From Dromaius novaehollandiae (taxonomy: Eukaryota; Chordata; Aves; Casuariiformes; Dromaiidae): 64,000 nucleotides of DNA. Below the pieces are notes generated by a model, which was not told the origin of the DNA, made no database searches, and saw only the letters and a program-made list of their open reading frames with translations. Made by a program: the position numbers and the translations under genes. Positions 45,701-55,900 of this stretch are shown one piece after another. Each line of letters opens with the position of its first letter. Within the stretch, counting starts at the first letter, position 1. The stretch spans positions 7,817,619-7,881,618 of the forward strand of contig NC_088105.1 of assembly GCF_036370855.1 (NCBI RefSeq), written 5' to 3'.

Positions 45701-48700
45701 TACAATGACAAGTTCTGCTGGCATCACTATGCTGGCAAAAGAGCACCTGTTTTGCTGAAAGTGGAGTTTTTGTTGGTCAGTTTATGTACTTAAAAATGAT
45801 ATGATGGCCGTGACAGCACCAAAAAAAGTCTGTTGACTTATACCTAAACTGAAATATTCTACACCTCTAGCAGTAAGGTAAAGCTATGTAAGCATATGTG
45901 CAGACCTGCAATATGCAAGACCATTATTTTTCTCATTTGTGTGACCGTTCAGAGAAGCATTTTAATGTGGTTTAGGTTAGGATCAGAAAAATCCATCCAT
46001 TTGAACTCTGTAAGAAGATACAAACAGGCTATTTATATAAAAACAGACTGCCATAAAGGAACTAGCCTGAAACATACATCTGCACAATACTAAAATAATC
46101 AGGTTCTCATTACCCGCTTAAAACGTAAAGCTGCAACTTCGAAGCACCCTCCTTCAGTCCCTGCATTACTAACAGCGTTATCGGAATCAATGTCCTGTTT
46201 TTTCTGTTCATGACAGTCCCATCGTTTAGGTGTTTCAGCTGAATAGTAAGATGGCCTATGTTTGGTAGAATGTTGATTTTTCTTAGAAAACTCCGTATAT
46301 CCTTCTTCATCCTCTTCATCACAAGTCCTAGATAACATACGTGATTTTTTAGTGAAAGATATATCATCATTTACAGTCTCTGTAGAGGTGATAGATGTCT
46401 TTTTCTGAGTTCTGACATCTTCACTCCGTTTTTTGGATCCATTTGACACTCTACGTGGTACATGTGAATTGCACGGAGCGGACTTCAACTTCTCTGACAT
46501 GGTTTGTTCAGCTTTTACTTTTAGTTTGCAGAATTCAGCTTTCTCTCTCTTTTTCTTCATCACCTTGTCCTTCTGGACTGCAAAGCTATGGCAGAGCCTT
46601 TTTCCTTCTGTTCCATCAAAATGATGACCTTTGCTATGACTTTCCCTACTAGTAGTTACCACATCAGTGGTGCTTGTACTTTTTCCATGTTTAATCTCTT
46701 TAGGCTTAAATTGTATAACTATTCTCTTTCGCTTCTCAGTTTGGATTGAAGAACTGTCTGTGGTTTTGCTTCTGTTTGGAGATTTTCCTTGGAACCTTCT
46801 ATCAACACCACAAGAAATATTGGGACTTTGGTCTTTTTTCTTCTCTTGCATACCTTTCTCTATTTTGAATCTATAAAAACATTACAGAAAAAGACATGTT
46901 ATATATACATAGGACAATTAACTCTGGTAATGAAATAGAACAAAAACAAAAGAGCTTGCATTTGATTTAGCCGTTTACAGCTAAGTATTTACAAGTACTG
47001 ATTTGAAACATCCTTAACTCATTATGAACTTTTGGCCACATCTGTCCTTTAAGACTACTCCTAGTATTTACAGTTTTACTAGCTGCACAACTATTTTTAC
47101 CTCAATTTACCAGCTTGAGAAAAAGCTTCTTCTGCGTTTTACTAGCTATTGGCTTGAGAGGTCCTGACTACAGTCTAGTTCCATTTTATTGCACAGGTGA
47201 GTTTTAAGAGGATTTTAATGGTATTTGTGAGCTGCGCCACACTTCACTAAAATTCAAGTAAGCAGCAGTTAGGTTTTGGCTGCACAGTTACAAACATTGA
47301 ATGACTTTCAAATGACAGAGAATAAACAGACCAGGGAATTCGGAAAAGGAACAATTGAGGGGAATATAGCAACATTCAACAAAAATGATAAATGATGTGA
47401 GAAGTTGTGAATAAGGAACTATTTCCTACAAGAACAGAGAAAGTACTTAATAAATGTACCATACACTAGGTTTAAAATATTAGAAGAAAGTTTCTCCCCT
47501 ACTTTATCATAGCATTACCAAAAATGTTGGGGAGGTAAAAGCCATTTAACAAACTTACACATGACAGGTAGTAACTTAAAAACACCTCTGTCTTTGGAGA
47601 CTAAACTGGTTCCTGGAAGCTGGAAGGGTTCGCAACAGGACAAACCATTTTGTACTTGTCTTGTTTTATACATTCCTTCCTGTACAGCCATTTCTGACCA
47701 CTGCCAGTAATATCCTGCAGCTAAATATCCTGTGATTTACAACCCTATGAAGCAGGGAGACTGCTGTGAGATTCTGCTGTGATTAAGAAGCAATCCAAGG
47801 GTCTACTATCTCAGGACTCATGAGAACATTTTTACTTTATATTACTAAATTTTCAAACACTGCTTACATCTATGTTTAAGATGAGAGGCTGTTATTCTTT
47901 GCCTAGGAACAACTATTTCAAGCAGCAGGAAAAATCAAGGATTTAGGGACCACAGAAACTGATTAAAGATACTAATTTCACTGCAGAACTATCCTCCAAA
48001 CTACACTGCAGCCCTTTTTGGATAACAGAATACATGCAATATGCAATACAGAATAATGCAGTGCTCAAAATACAGAAGAAAACTCCATCTTTTTATGATA
48101 GCAATGTTGGCTGTCACTTGTCCATTATATGAAGTGCAGTAACAGAGTTAGAAAAGTTTTAGGACCTATTTTCCCAACTACTACCTCAAACTGACCAGCC
48201 TAGACAGGATCTACTCATTAATGCAATACAAACACATCATCTGTTAAAAGGTCGTATTTTATCTGGTGAACAAGTCAAGCAAAATTCTTGCATTCAATCA
48301 CCCAGTCATCTATTACCTAGTTTTAATAGTTACATTGAGTGACAAAGCAAGGATTTACCTCTGAAATTCTGTTTCTCCTTTCGTAGTATGGTTATAAGAT
48401 CTTGTGTCTTCAGAGTTCTGAAAGAAGAGAAAAACCCAAGGGCTCGTATAGGAAACTGCAGCAAAATAAAATCTTGGTAATATGGAACAAGCTATTATCT
48501 CTTACTGGATTCACTATGACTTTGAGTAAGTTAACCTTTGAAAACAGTGGCTGCATATCTCATTATAATTCTGTATTTAGATTTTGTTATATTTAAGAAG
48601 CACAAGAGGGAAAAATGACTGTGGTGTACAGACCCGGATTATAAATAGAAAAAGCTTGACTGATTAAACACATTCAGGATTCATGTGTTTCATATATTCT

Positions 48701-51465
48701 AGAAATTAACCAGCATGTACAATACACATTTTTGTATAATTTTCTAGGAAGAAGAAAGTCACCTGGAGACTGCTCCACCTAGCCCCAAAGAGCAAATATT
48801 TCCATGGGAAGTTTGTGCAGATGAGATGCATACTAATTCTGGCCAGATTTACTAATCAGGGGCAGCAGTATGAAACCACAATTACACAGGCCTGGTTAAG
48901 AGTAAGGATAGTCCCCGAACAAAAAATTTGAATGGTGTTAGTTTAGCAGGTAGTTTTAACACTGCTTGGCATATCTGCATTGCAAGCTGAGCCACATTGG
49001 AAAGCACTTAATTAAAAACAAAAGGGTGGCAGAAACCTCTAAAGTCTTAATGAAACTAAGGAAATCTAGAGAACTTCTAACTGTGGTTGGTTCTTTTACA
49101 GCAGCACAAACAATGGAATCTTAATGCAAGAGGCTGTCTGAGGCTGCTGCCACTAAGAATTTTGTCATGTAACTCGCTGCAGGAAAGACTGCTCAATTCA
49201 CATAATTTAAATCAAATCAGGAATCAAAGTTTACTGTTCTATTAACAACATGTAATTAACTGGCAATCAGTGAACTTCAGTATCAACAACAGATAAACCA
49301 CAATACGAGACAATTATAAAATGTTAATAAGCACCTGATACCAAAAAGTTCTCATCTCAGACACATAAACGACACACACTGCACATCGCCTCCTTCATAG
49401 GCAGCGTGGATTACAAGCGTACATCCCCTCTTCTGGGAGTGCCGATGCCCCTGGTTACATACACACGTCCTGCTGGAGATGCAGGCGCTCGAGTCTTGCG
49501 CATACCCATGCCACTTCCTATACAATCCGCTAACACACGCTGGTGACAAAGATCCCCATCAGATCGCATACGCGCACCTGAGGTGCAGGCTCCTTCTTGC
49601 TGCACCCTGTACTGTCAGCCCGCTAGCTGGAGCACCGGCTCATGACAGTGCCCACCAGGGGAGGGTACCCCATCAGGCCTGGATGGAGGCTGCGATGTCG
49701 GTGGGACAACTTTTGGCAGTATCAAGCCCAGTTAACTGTTGATCTGTTACTACTTTCTTACTCCAAAGACCTCTCCCCACAAAACTACAAGTTTTCATGC
49801 TGTTTTTATGCTTCTTTTCAAGGTAGCCGTTTCTCTTCTCAGAAGTCTCTTGATAATTCCCTAACTCAGTTTCATCATCTTAAGCAAACCATCATTGTTA
49901 CCTTCCTCTTTGCATTATCAGCTCTTGGGTAAACATCATCTCAGAACAGGCTGTTTCAGGTATTCTATTCACATGCAGAGTTTACACTCACGTGCCTATC
50001 ATATCATCTGTCGTTTTCCAGGCCACACTGCCAAGAGGTGGCTATGCAGACTCCCACAGATAGCTCTGTTTAAAGCTGTTCTAATTTATATTGTGACAAA
50101 TATCCTTTCACTCGTACTTTAGGAGGCAAATGCCAAACATCATTTCTGCTAAAAGTCAACAGGCATGAAGTTTTTTGTAATCTGTGGTCATGCTTACCCC
50201 ACAAAAAGCAATTATGCTTAAACATTACTTTAGATAAATGGCTTACTCAAACCTGTGTGAGCAGAAGACACCTCTTATCCATACTGTAGAAGATGCACTT
50301 AAAATTTTCATAAGTTTCCCATCATTCTGCTATTAATAGTTAAGTTTTCCACTGTTGCTTGAGTCAGTGAATGTCTGCCTACAGCAATATCTAATTTTGT
50401 TCCAAACAGATTGAAGTCATGCAATAGTTAAGACCCACTATTCTTTGAATTGGTATAGCCAAGAGCAATGGTGATATAGCTACAGTATGAGGTTTTAAGC
50501 AAAGTCCTTACCATTTGCACTATAGAAACACATTAAAAAAAAAAAAAACAAAGCCAGCCTTAGAACAAGTCAATGTTAAAAGATAAATGGAATAATAACA
50601 AGGAATTCAGGAGGAAAAAAAGAGTAGTTACAAATATTTGTACATTTCTACATGAGCAAAGGCTTGTAAGACCATAATCTCCTCATGTTCACCTACAGAC
50701 ACCTGCAAACATTTCTCTGAGGCATTCACAAGACAATTAAAAACTCTTTCGTTTCATATATACTTTACAAAATCGAAGGGAAAAAATCTAGCAAATTGAA
50801 ATGTGTATTTTTTTAGTTACTGATTTACTGGCTATGTATTACACTACTGTTAGGAAATAACTTTCCAGAAGGGTACATGAACAATAAAAATAGCCAAAGG
50901 AACAGGAAATTATTTTGGCTACATACATGACCAAAAAGATTATCACCCTGGTTGAACCTCCATTTTACAAGTGATTCAGTAGAATTTTACTCGCTAGATG
51001 TGGACATATACAGGAATATATGCCGGAAAGTATAATTTGTGCTTTATCAGAAAATAATGTGATCCAAGATAAAGAACAACCCAGGAAGACATTGGCGGTT
51101 TTGGTAACTTTTTTTGAGCTCAGCTTTTCTGGTCAAGAAGATACACTTAAAAAAAAAAACCTATTAGTTTCCGACACCTATGGCCTCTGGGAAAAAAAAA
51201 AAAAGCAAAAAAACAGAAAGTCAGTTATCTGGCTGGAACTTCTAGTTATCTAACTAATTTAATCCTCTTGCTGTCCTTAACAACCCCACCTTTCATTTCG
51301 CATTTGATTCATCTTTCTATCACAAAACTGCTAAATAATTCATGCTCTCCTCTTGAATGTGGGATTTTGATTTTATAAAAATAATACAGTTCTTCCTACT
51401 TTGTCATCCCGGCCATCCAAACTGTCCTCCTTTCCACTTAATTTCTTCAGCTTCTTTTTAGACAT
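14561..51465 (-). CDS. SWT1: SWT1, PIN-domain RNA endoribonuclease, complete CDS in 18 coding exons
   Basis: On the minus strand, joining 51465-51400, 48417-48359, 46870-46114, 45105-45040, 44917-44861, 44185-44056, 43930-43829, 42499-42311, 41722-41629, 40406-40270, 39435-39284, 37676-37538, 36401-36256, 35297-35089, 33275-33147, 21817-21751, 20838-20774 and 14666-14561 gives 2670 nt, 889 residues plus TGA, with GT-AG introns and phases that agree at every junction. Residues 1-335 are lysine/serine-rich and look disordered. A PIN domain spans about 385-515 with acidic candidates D392 (VVIDTN), E428 (QELD), D485 (NNDDR) and D508/D509 (TDDKN). The C-terminal half is helical. Human SWT1 is about 900 residues. 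The yeast homologue Swt1 is a nuclear endoribonuclease that associates transiently with nuclear pores and clears faulty mRNPs. Identity rests on strong recognition of many exons, for example [11 protein letters not shown] and LKPPWTL. Confidence 0.95.
14667..20773. other. SWT1: SWT1 terminal intron
   Basis: Six kilobases with no supported exon. It contains A runs at 16769-16784 and 19793-19810, a perfect 8-bp inverted repeat at 14920-14936, and a GC- and CpG-richer patch at about 17640-18500. An open minus-strand frame at 17051-17245 was considered and dropped. Confidence 0.6.
20774..20838 (-). CDS. SWT1: SWT1 coding exon 17 (residues 834-855)
   Basis: Acceptor ttattttag, donor gtaagc. It encodes [20 protein letters not shown] and ends two bases into an Arg codon. 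Confidence 0.9.
21751..21817 (-). CDS. SWT1: SWT1 coding exon 16 (residues 811-833)
   Basis: Acceptor tctttttcag, donor gtatga. It encodes [20 protein letters not shown] followed by Asn-Glu, matching the mammalian segment ending YNFLIKYE as I recall it. Confidence 0.92.
21818..33146. other. SWT1: SWT1 large intron, 11.3 kb
   Basis: AT-rich sequence with no exon that fits between the flanking phases. It holds simple repeats only: a TA run at 25808-25826, a T run at 29258-29272, a T run at 31739-31758 and an A run at 32889-32905. The short ORFs at 23193-23495 and 23639-23935 overlap on opposite strands and resemble nothing known to me. Confidence 0.6.
25808..25826. repeat. TA microsatellite
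   Basis: About nine TA repeats, followed by cacaca, in the SWT1 large intron. Confidence 0.9.
33147..33275 (-). CDS. SWT1: SWT1 coding exon 15 (residues 768-811)
   Basis: Acceptor ccaatattag, donor gtaagc. It encodes a helical segment with [20 protein letters not shown] and LEGIRR, closely matching mammalian SWT1. Confidence 0.93.
35089..35297 (-). CDS. SWT1: SWT1 coding exon 14 (residues 699-768)
   Basis: Acceptor ttttataag, donor gtacag. A variable polar stretch ([15 protein letters not shown]) precedes the conserved [20 protein letters not shown] helix. Confidence 0.92.
35515..35600 (-). mobile_element. Possible old SINE fragment in SWT1 intron
   Basis: The text cagataggaaactgaagcaa and ctggtaaaaactagaactg resembles the reversed MIR core, with weak similarity elsewhere. 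Confidence 0.3.
36256..36401 (-). CDS. SWT1: SWT1 coding exon 13 (residues 650-698)
   Basis: Acceptor taaatatcag, donor gtaagg. It encodes [20 protein letters not shown] and [14 protein letters not shown]. It starts in phase 1 and ends in phase 0. Confidence 0.93.
36746..36796 (+). repeat. CTTT microsatellite and T run
   Basis: Imperfect ctttctttctttc units grading into ttttctttt and then a T run, in the SWT1 intron between exons 12 and 13. Confidence 0.9.
37538..37676 (-). CDS. SWT1: SWT1 coding exon 12 (residues 604-650)
   Basis: Acceptor ctattttcag, donor gtaaga. It encodes [20 protein letters not shown] and WVAVFGYV, one of the best conserved blocks of the C-terminal helical region. Confidence 0.94.
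39284..39435 (-). CDS. SWT1: SWT1 coding exon 11 (residues 553-603)
   Basis: Acceptor tttttcacag, donor gtggtt. A variable start ([10 protein letters not shown]) is followed by conserved [16 protein letters not shown]. It ends in phase 0. Confidence 0.93.
40211..40233. repeat. TA microsatellite
   Basis: About eleven TA repeats, 37 bp downstream (in transcription direction) of the SWT1 exon 10 donor. Confidence 0.92.
40270..40406 (-). CDS. SWT1: SWT1 coding exon 10 (residues 507-553), end of PIN domain
   Basis: Acceptor ttctcttctag, donor gtaagt. It encodes [19 protein letters not shown]. The DD pair is the C-terminal acidic site of the PIN fold, and the following N-K pair is typical of the domain's last helix. 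Confidence 0.92.
41629..41722 (-). CDS. SWT1: SWT1 coding exon 9 (residues 476-507), PIN domain
   Basis: The acceptor is aaacttgcag; the donor is gtgagt. It encodes [20 protein letters not shown] and a hydrophobic VVILCT strand. The NNDDR motif supplies a likely metal-binding Asp. Confidence 0.94.
42311..42499 (-). CDS. SWT1: SWT1 coding exon 8 (residues 413-476), PIN domain
   Basis: It encodes [20 protein letters not shown], then [17 protein letters not shown] and [13 protein letters not shown]. Glu-428 in QELD is the second acidic position of PIN nucleases. Its acceptor has an unusual pyrimidine tract consisting of a 15-base C run (G run 42510-42524 on the plus strand) then ttcatacaag. The donor is gtaagt. 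Confidence 0.95.
42510..42524 (+). repeat. G15 homopolymer in the SWT1 exon 8 acceptor
   Basis: Fifteen G on the plus strand, read as C15 in the SWT1 pre-mRNA, ending 9 nt before the acceptor AG. Confidence 0.92.
43829..43930 (-). CDS. SWT1: SWT1 coding exon 7 (residues 379-412), start of PIN domain
   Basis: Acceptor tttatctccag, donor gtatgt. It encodes [17 protein letters not shown], where Asp-392 in VIDTN is the first catalytic acid expected in a PIN domain. Confidence 0.94.
44056..44185 (-). CDS. SWT1: SWT1 coding exon 6 (residues 336-379)
   Basis: Acceptor aacactgtag, donor gtatgt. It encodes [16 protein letters not shown] and the acidic [14 protein letters not shown] segment just before the PIN domain, close to mammalian SWT1. 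Confidence 0.93.
44861..44917 (-). CDS. SWT1: SWT1 coding exon 5 (residues 317-335), second of a similar exon pair
   Basis: A 57-nt exon, phase 0 at both ends, acceptor tttctacag, donor gttagt. It reads [19 protein letters not shown], which resembles the exon 122 bp upstream. Confidence 0.87.
45040..45105 (-). CDS. SWT1: SWT1 coding exon 4 (residues 295-316), first of a similar exon pair
   Basis: A 66-nt exon, phase 0 at both ends, acceptor ctgtttttag, donor gttggt. It begins [15 protein letters not shown]. Both this exon and its neighbour share FEV near the start and QGS in the middle. Either could be skipped without breaking the frame. Confidence 0.82.
46114..46870 (-). CDS. SWT1: SWT1 coding exon 3 (residues 42-294), basic disordered region
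   Basis: A 757-nt exon with acceptor tgtttttatag and donor gtaatg. It begins [15 protein letters not shown] and is rich in Lys, Arg, Ser and Thr with several nuclear-localisation-like clusters such as KKRSED and EKRKR. No folded domain is apparent, as in the mammalian N-terminus. It is the largest coding exon in the window. Confidence 0.93.
48359..48417 (-). CDS. SWT1: SWT1 coding exon 2 (residues 23-42)
   Basis: Acceptor cttctttcag, donor gtaaat. It encodes [19 protein letters not shown] and two bases of an Arg codon. Phase continuity on both sides supports it despite low sequence conservation. Confidence 0.85.
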
Positions 51466-51473
51466 CTTCGAAC
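51400..51473 (-). CDS. SWT1: SWT1 coding exon 1 (residues 1-22) with start codon at 51465
   Basis: Acceptor ttttcctag at 51475-51474 leaves 8 nt before the ATG, which has A at -3. It encodes [20 protein letters not shown] then DK and ends at donor gtagga. Mammalian SWT1 also starts MSKK. The donor is not strong but is the only one that keeps the frame to 48417. Confidence 0.85.
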
Positions 51474-51822
51474 CTAGGAAAAATAGTGTTATCATTATTG
51501 TTTATTTCAAATTGTATTACCATCCAGCATAAAATTAACTTTTTAACTGCATAAAGAAAAAAAAACTTTAATTTTCTCTTGTTTTCTCTTCACATTACAG
51601 AACAACCACAGGAGACTTGAACAAAGTTAAGCATTCACATCTTGCTAATAGACAAACTTCACAGAAAAAAATGTGGCAGTTTTATTCTACCTTCTGCTCC
51701 AGACACATATTTTGTACCAGGAAACATACAAGACCAACAGAGACAAACATCCTTTAATGGAGCATCATGTAATTGTGGAGTTTTAAAGCAATTCCAACTA
51801 TATGACTCATGCCTTAGGTTCA

Positions 51823-51837
51823 CCCCCCCCCCCCCCC
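51823..51837 (+). repeat. C15 homopolymer
   Basis: Fifteen C in SWT1 intron 1. Confidence 0.9.
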
Positions 51838-52324
51838 GCTTCCACTGGACATGTTCATGTCATCATTGTGAGATGAGATGAAAGCCACACCATCCTCCAC
51901 TCAAAGTAAGTTCTGCAAATATACCATGAACAGCTGGGAGCCCCCCAAAATTTACAAAGACTAGGAGAAAGTTTAACCAGATGGTCCCAAAGCTTTGAGG
52001 TTCATTTCCAGAGCACAGGTGAACCACCTAAACAGTCAAGCTACAGAAGTAGCTCAACCAAAAAGCACGAGACTTCAGGAAAAGACTAAGCAAACATAAG
52101 GAAGGCTCTTTAAGGCACTCTTCAACACGGACGACTTGACGAACTGAAAGAAAAGCTGTAACTCCAGCGGCAAAGGAGCAACGCCTCCGGCCTCCGGCCC
52201 CCAGCCCCGCGCACCAGGGAACACCGCTGAGCCTCCGGGGCCCTTCAGGGCAGAAGCCCACTGCCTCAACGCCCCCGGGACAGCCGCCAACACCAGCCAC
52301 CCCCCTCCTTCCCCTCCCCGCTAC

Positions 52325-52650
52325 CGGGCAGGGGACGCCCCCGCCTCACACACCCGCACCGAGCACCTCAGGAGGAAACTGCAGGCCGAGCGCCGCCGCT
52401 CCGGGCCAGCGACTTCCCTGTCAGGCGGCGGCGTGGCGCAGCACCGGGCAATGCCCCTTCCCCGCCGCACAGCGAGCCGCGGCCCGGCACCTCCCCGGCG
52501 CAGGGCACCCTGGGCCGGGCGCGCCGAGGCCCCCGGGAGCTGGAGTCCTCCCAGCACCAGGCACCCTGGGAGTTGTAGGCGACCTCCTCCCCCTGCCCGC
52601 TCCCGCAGTACGTGCCGGCAGCTGGGGGAGCGCCACCGCCATCGCCGCAG
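52325..52650 (-). other. SWT1: Probable 5'UTR exon of SWT1
   Basis: Reading leftwards from the CpG island, the only reasonable donor before the acceptor at 51474 is cccg|gtagcg at 52325. The upstream limit is a guess inside the CpG island. No initiator in frame with the exon at 51465 is required. Confidence 0.45.
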
Positions 52651-52777
52651 CTCTCGCGTGTCTCCGCCCGCCTGAGAGAGCCGCCTCCTGCCTGCCGCGG
52701 GGAAGAGGCGTGGGGGGAAGGCGGCTCGTCCTGCCCCTTCGCCTGCTTCGCACGCCGCCGCACCGCCTGCGGAGAAG

Positions 52778-52901
52778 ATGGCAGCAGAGGAGGCTGCAGA
52801 GGCCGCGCTGGTCCGGCTGCCCCCGGAGCAGGGGGAGGAGAACGAGAACGAGGAGGAGGAGGAGGAGGACGCCGGAGGCGGCGGCGAGGCTGCGGCGCTC
52901 A
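52778..52901 (+). CDS. TRMT1L: TRMT1L coding exon 1 (residues 1-42)
   Basis: It encodes [18 protein letters not shown], then an acidic run and a glycine/alanine stretch. The donor gtaagg at 52902 is strong, and one base is carried over to the next exon. The reading frame stays open far into the intron because of the G-rich repeat there, but the donor and the downstream homology show it stops here. Confidence 0.88.
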
Positions 52902-55900
52902 GTAAGGGCCGCGTCGCGGCCGCCTGCGCACGGAGAGGACCGCTGGGGGTCGGGGGGGGGGCGGGCGCGCGGGGAGCCGTTGGGGCTGGGGGGGAGGCGG
53001 GCGCGCGGGGAGCCGTTGGGGGCTCGGGGGGGGCGGGGCGCGGGGAGTCGTTGGGGGCTCGGGGGGGGGCCGGGCGCGCGGGGAGCCGTTGGGGGCTCGG
53101 GGGGGGGGGCGGGCGCGCGGGGAGCCGTTGGGGGCTCGGGGGGGGGGCGGGCGCGCGGGGAGCCGTTGGGGGCTGGGGGGGGCGGGGCGCGGGGAGCCGT
53201 TGGGGGCTCGGGGGGGAGGGGCGCGGGGAGCCGTTGGGGGCTCGGGGGGGGGGGCGGGGCGCGGGGAGCCGTTGGGGGCTCGGGGGGGGGGGCGGGGCGC
53301 GGGAGCCGTTGGGGGCTCGGGGGGGGGGCGGGCGCGCGGGGAGCCGTTGGGGGCTCGGGGGGGGGGCGGGGCGCGGGGAGCCGTTGGGGCTGTGGGGGGC
53401 GGGGCGCGGGGAGCCGTTGGGGGCTCGGGGGGGAGGGGCGCGCGCGCGGGGAGCCGTTGGGGACTTGGGGGGGGGCGCGGCCTGCCGCCCCCTGCGGAGG
53501 GTCCGTGAGGGGGACCGTCGCGGTGCCCCGATGCCGCCGGGCCCCCCCCTGCTGCTCGCGCTCCCCTGCCGGGGCCGCCTCGGCGGCGCTGCGCGGGCCC
53601 CCGCGCCCGGGAGGTGCCGAGGGCGGCCGGCCGCCCCCCGCGGCTCGCCATGCGGCCCGGCTCGCGTTGCGCTCCGGCGCCCTCAGGGGAGGGAGAGGGG
53701 CCTCCTGGCCCGAGCTGAACCCCCCTGCCTGGGACCCGCCTCGCGCCCTCTCCCACCTTTCCCGCTGCCAAACCAAGTTCTCCGCGCTCCGCAAACCCCG
53801 CGTACGACGCAGCCGCCGCCAGCCGGCAGCGCGCCACGTGCGCCGGCGCCGAGCGCGGTGCGAGGCGAGCGCGGCCCGGGCGCGGGGGGCTGCGGTGGGG
53901 TCGTCGCGGAGCCTTTGTGCGGCTCCTTCCCCTCGCTCGGGCTCCGCGCGTGCGGGAGTTCAAGCCGCGTTGGCCGGAACTCGTGCCGGCTTTCAAGCTT
54001 TGCTACGGAATGGTCCTTTTCTATGCTTCGTTTTGAGGCTGTTTTGTGAACTTTTAGTTACTTCAAGTGTAGTCTGAAAGATCGTGCTGCAAACCAGGGT
54101 CCGTTGTTCGGGGCGGGGGGAGGGCTGTAACGTGTTACACGGCCTCCGTCCCACACCTCTGTAGTGTTTTCTGTTTAAAAGAGTGATGGCTTTGGTGCCC
54201 ATCGCCAGTGTCCAGCAGAGACAACCATGGCACTGATGCCAGTCATTTGCTCTTGCGGTCTTACCGTTGAAATGAACTTAACTCTTTTAACTAAAAAAAG
54301 AAGCTGTTTTTGGCTCTCAGGCATTGTTTTGTTATGTTTGCACAGTATCAGTGGTTCCTGATGGGAATCGTGCAGTCCTGCTTCACTGTGCTTTTCTTAA
54401 CTATTTAGCGTGAGCTTTTGCCTCTCTTATGCAGATATGTATATAAACTATACAAATATATATATAGTATGTGCATATATATATATAAAATGTATATGCA
54501 CACATATATTCATATAAATTTTTACATAGAAACCATATATATATCTCCATGCACACACACATATACTCTTTTCTAACAATTTTAACCTCTATATTTATTG
54601 TTAAGGCTCAGTCAGCTATCTTGGCTTCAGGTGACTGCTATGATCTCACTATGCATTTTTTTTTTGTTAACAATGTTACCAGTTCTCACACAGCACACCT
54701 AGTCCTGTTCAATCCTTGTTCTTCTTACCGATTTCTTACCAAAAAAAGCCTTTTTTTTTTCTTCATTTCCTTTTCTCTTTTTATTAATAAACAATGTAAG
54801 ACCCTATCACCAGACATCTTGTAACTATTAATTGAGAAGTAGGCAAGGAATAAAAGTCTGTCTCAGGTGAGTTTTCAGCTAAAAATAGATCTGTGAGAAA
54901 TATATCAATACTTTTATGACTAGCATGCTGGTCTTGATATGTTTTAAGTTAGAATAATTTCACTCTGTGCTTCTTCAGTCCTTTTACATAAATAATTTCT
55001 TTGACCTCTGTCTTCAGATTGTCCTTCCGTGCCCTTCTCATTGTATTTCTTTAAAATAGTAAGTATTTGTATCAAACTACAGTGTCTAAAAACCAAACCA
55101 AAAAAGCCCCAAACCTAGGAGAATCAAAGAACTGCTATAAGATTCATTCAGCCCTTATCCTGTCTTCAGTTGTGGTCAAAAGTAAATAGCTAGGGAAGAT
55201 CATGAGGACATTTATTAATACATCCCCCAGAAATCTCTTTAGACACAAAACCATTTGTAGCTCATGGTTTTCTTGAGCCAAAGGTATTTTCGTATTTAAA
55301 AGCCCTTAGTGGATTTCTCTTTTCCGTAAAATTGTCATTTTAGCCTCTGTAGACTTACAGCATCCATAGCAGCCTGTGACAGGGAGGTCTGTGGTTTAAC
55401 AGCAAGTTATGTAGAGAACTTTGTTCTGTTTTGAATTTTAGCCGAAACCTCCATTTGATGTGTCCTAGGTTTTTTTATTGGAATGGAAAGTGAACAGTTG
55501 ACCTTGATGCACTCTGTGCCACTCATAATTGTATCTGTCCTATTGAAGCTGAAAAGTCTTAGCCTATTCTGTTACTTCTCCAGCAGAAGCTATTCCATAG
55601 CTTTGTTGCTTCTTGTCACCCACTTTTCAACCTTTTCCCTTTCTGCTCTCTCCCTTTAAGGACTGGGGGATCAGGAGTAATGCTGTTCAAGATGCAGGAT
55701 GACCATGGATTTCTGCATTGTTTCTTAGGACTTTCCACTGCTTGTGGGGAGAAGGACTGACCCCTGCTGATGGTTCTTCTGTTCGTTCCGTAGAACTGTG
55801 TTTTAAAACCTCAGGGTCCTATTCCCGAGTGGTGGTATTCAGCTCAGAGCCCGTCCACTTATATGTGAAATAGGATTAACTTTTTCCCAAAGTCCACTGC

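Larger units (their letters stand above)
42500..51399. other. SWT1: SWT1 5' introns
   Basis: The introns between 42500 and 51399 carry T or A runs at 43181-43198 and 44200-44215. A CpG-rich patch lies at about 49360-49680. Short plus-strand ORFs at 46433-46876 are shadows of SWT1 exon 3, and 49479-50122 shows no coding character I recognise. Confidence 0.55.
52150..54000. promoter_or_regulatory. CpG island with head-to-head SWT1/TRMT1L promoter
   Basis: Base composition switches sharply to GC-rich and CpG-dense from about 52150 to 54000, in contrast to the AT-rich flanks. The SWT1 leader (minus) and the TRMT1L start codon at 52778 (plus) lie within about 450 bp, so the segment at about 52330-52777 should drive both. 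No TATA box is seen, as is usual for such promoters. The same arrangement occurs in mammals. Confidence 0.8.

Noticed and set aside
46433-46876. Plus-strand ORFs opposite the large SWT1 exon
   Set aside because: They are mirror frames of a real coding exon and carry no independent signal.
52421-54077. Very long overlapping ORFs (up to 457 codons) on both strands across the CpG island
   Set aside because: They run through the G-rich minisatellite, are open in several frames at once, and consist of Gly/Ala/Arg or Pro repeats. The absence of stop codons is a product of base composition. Only the first 124 nt from 52778 belong to a real gene.
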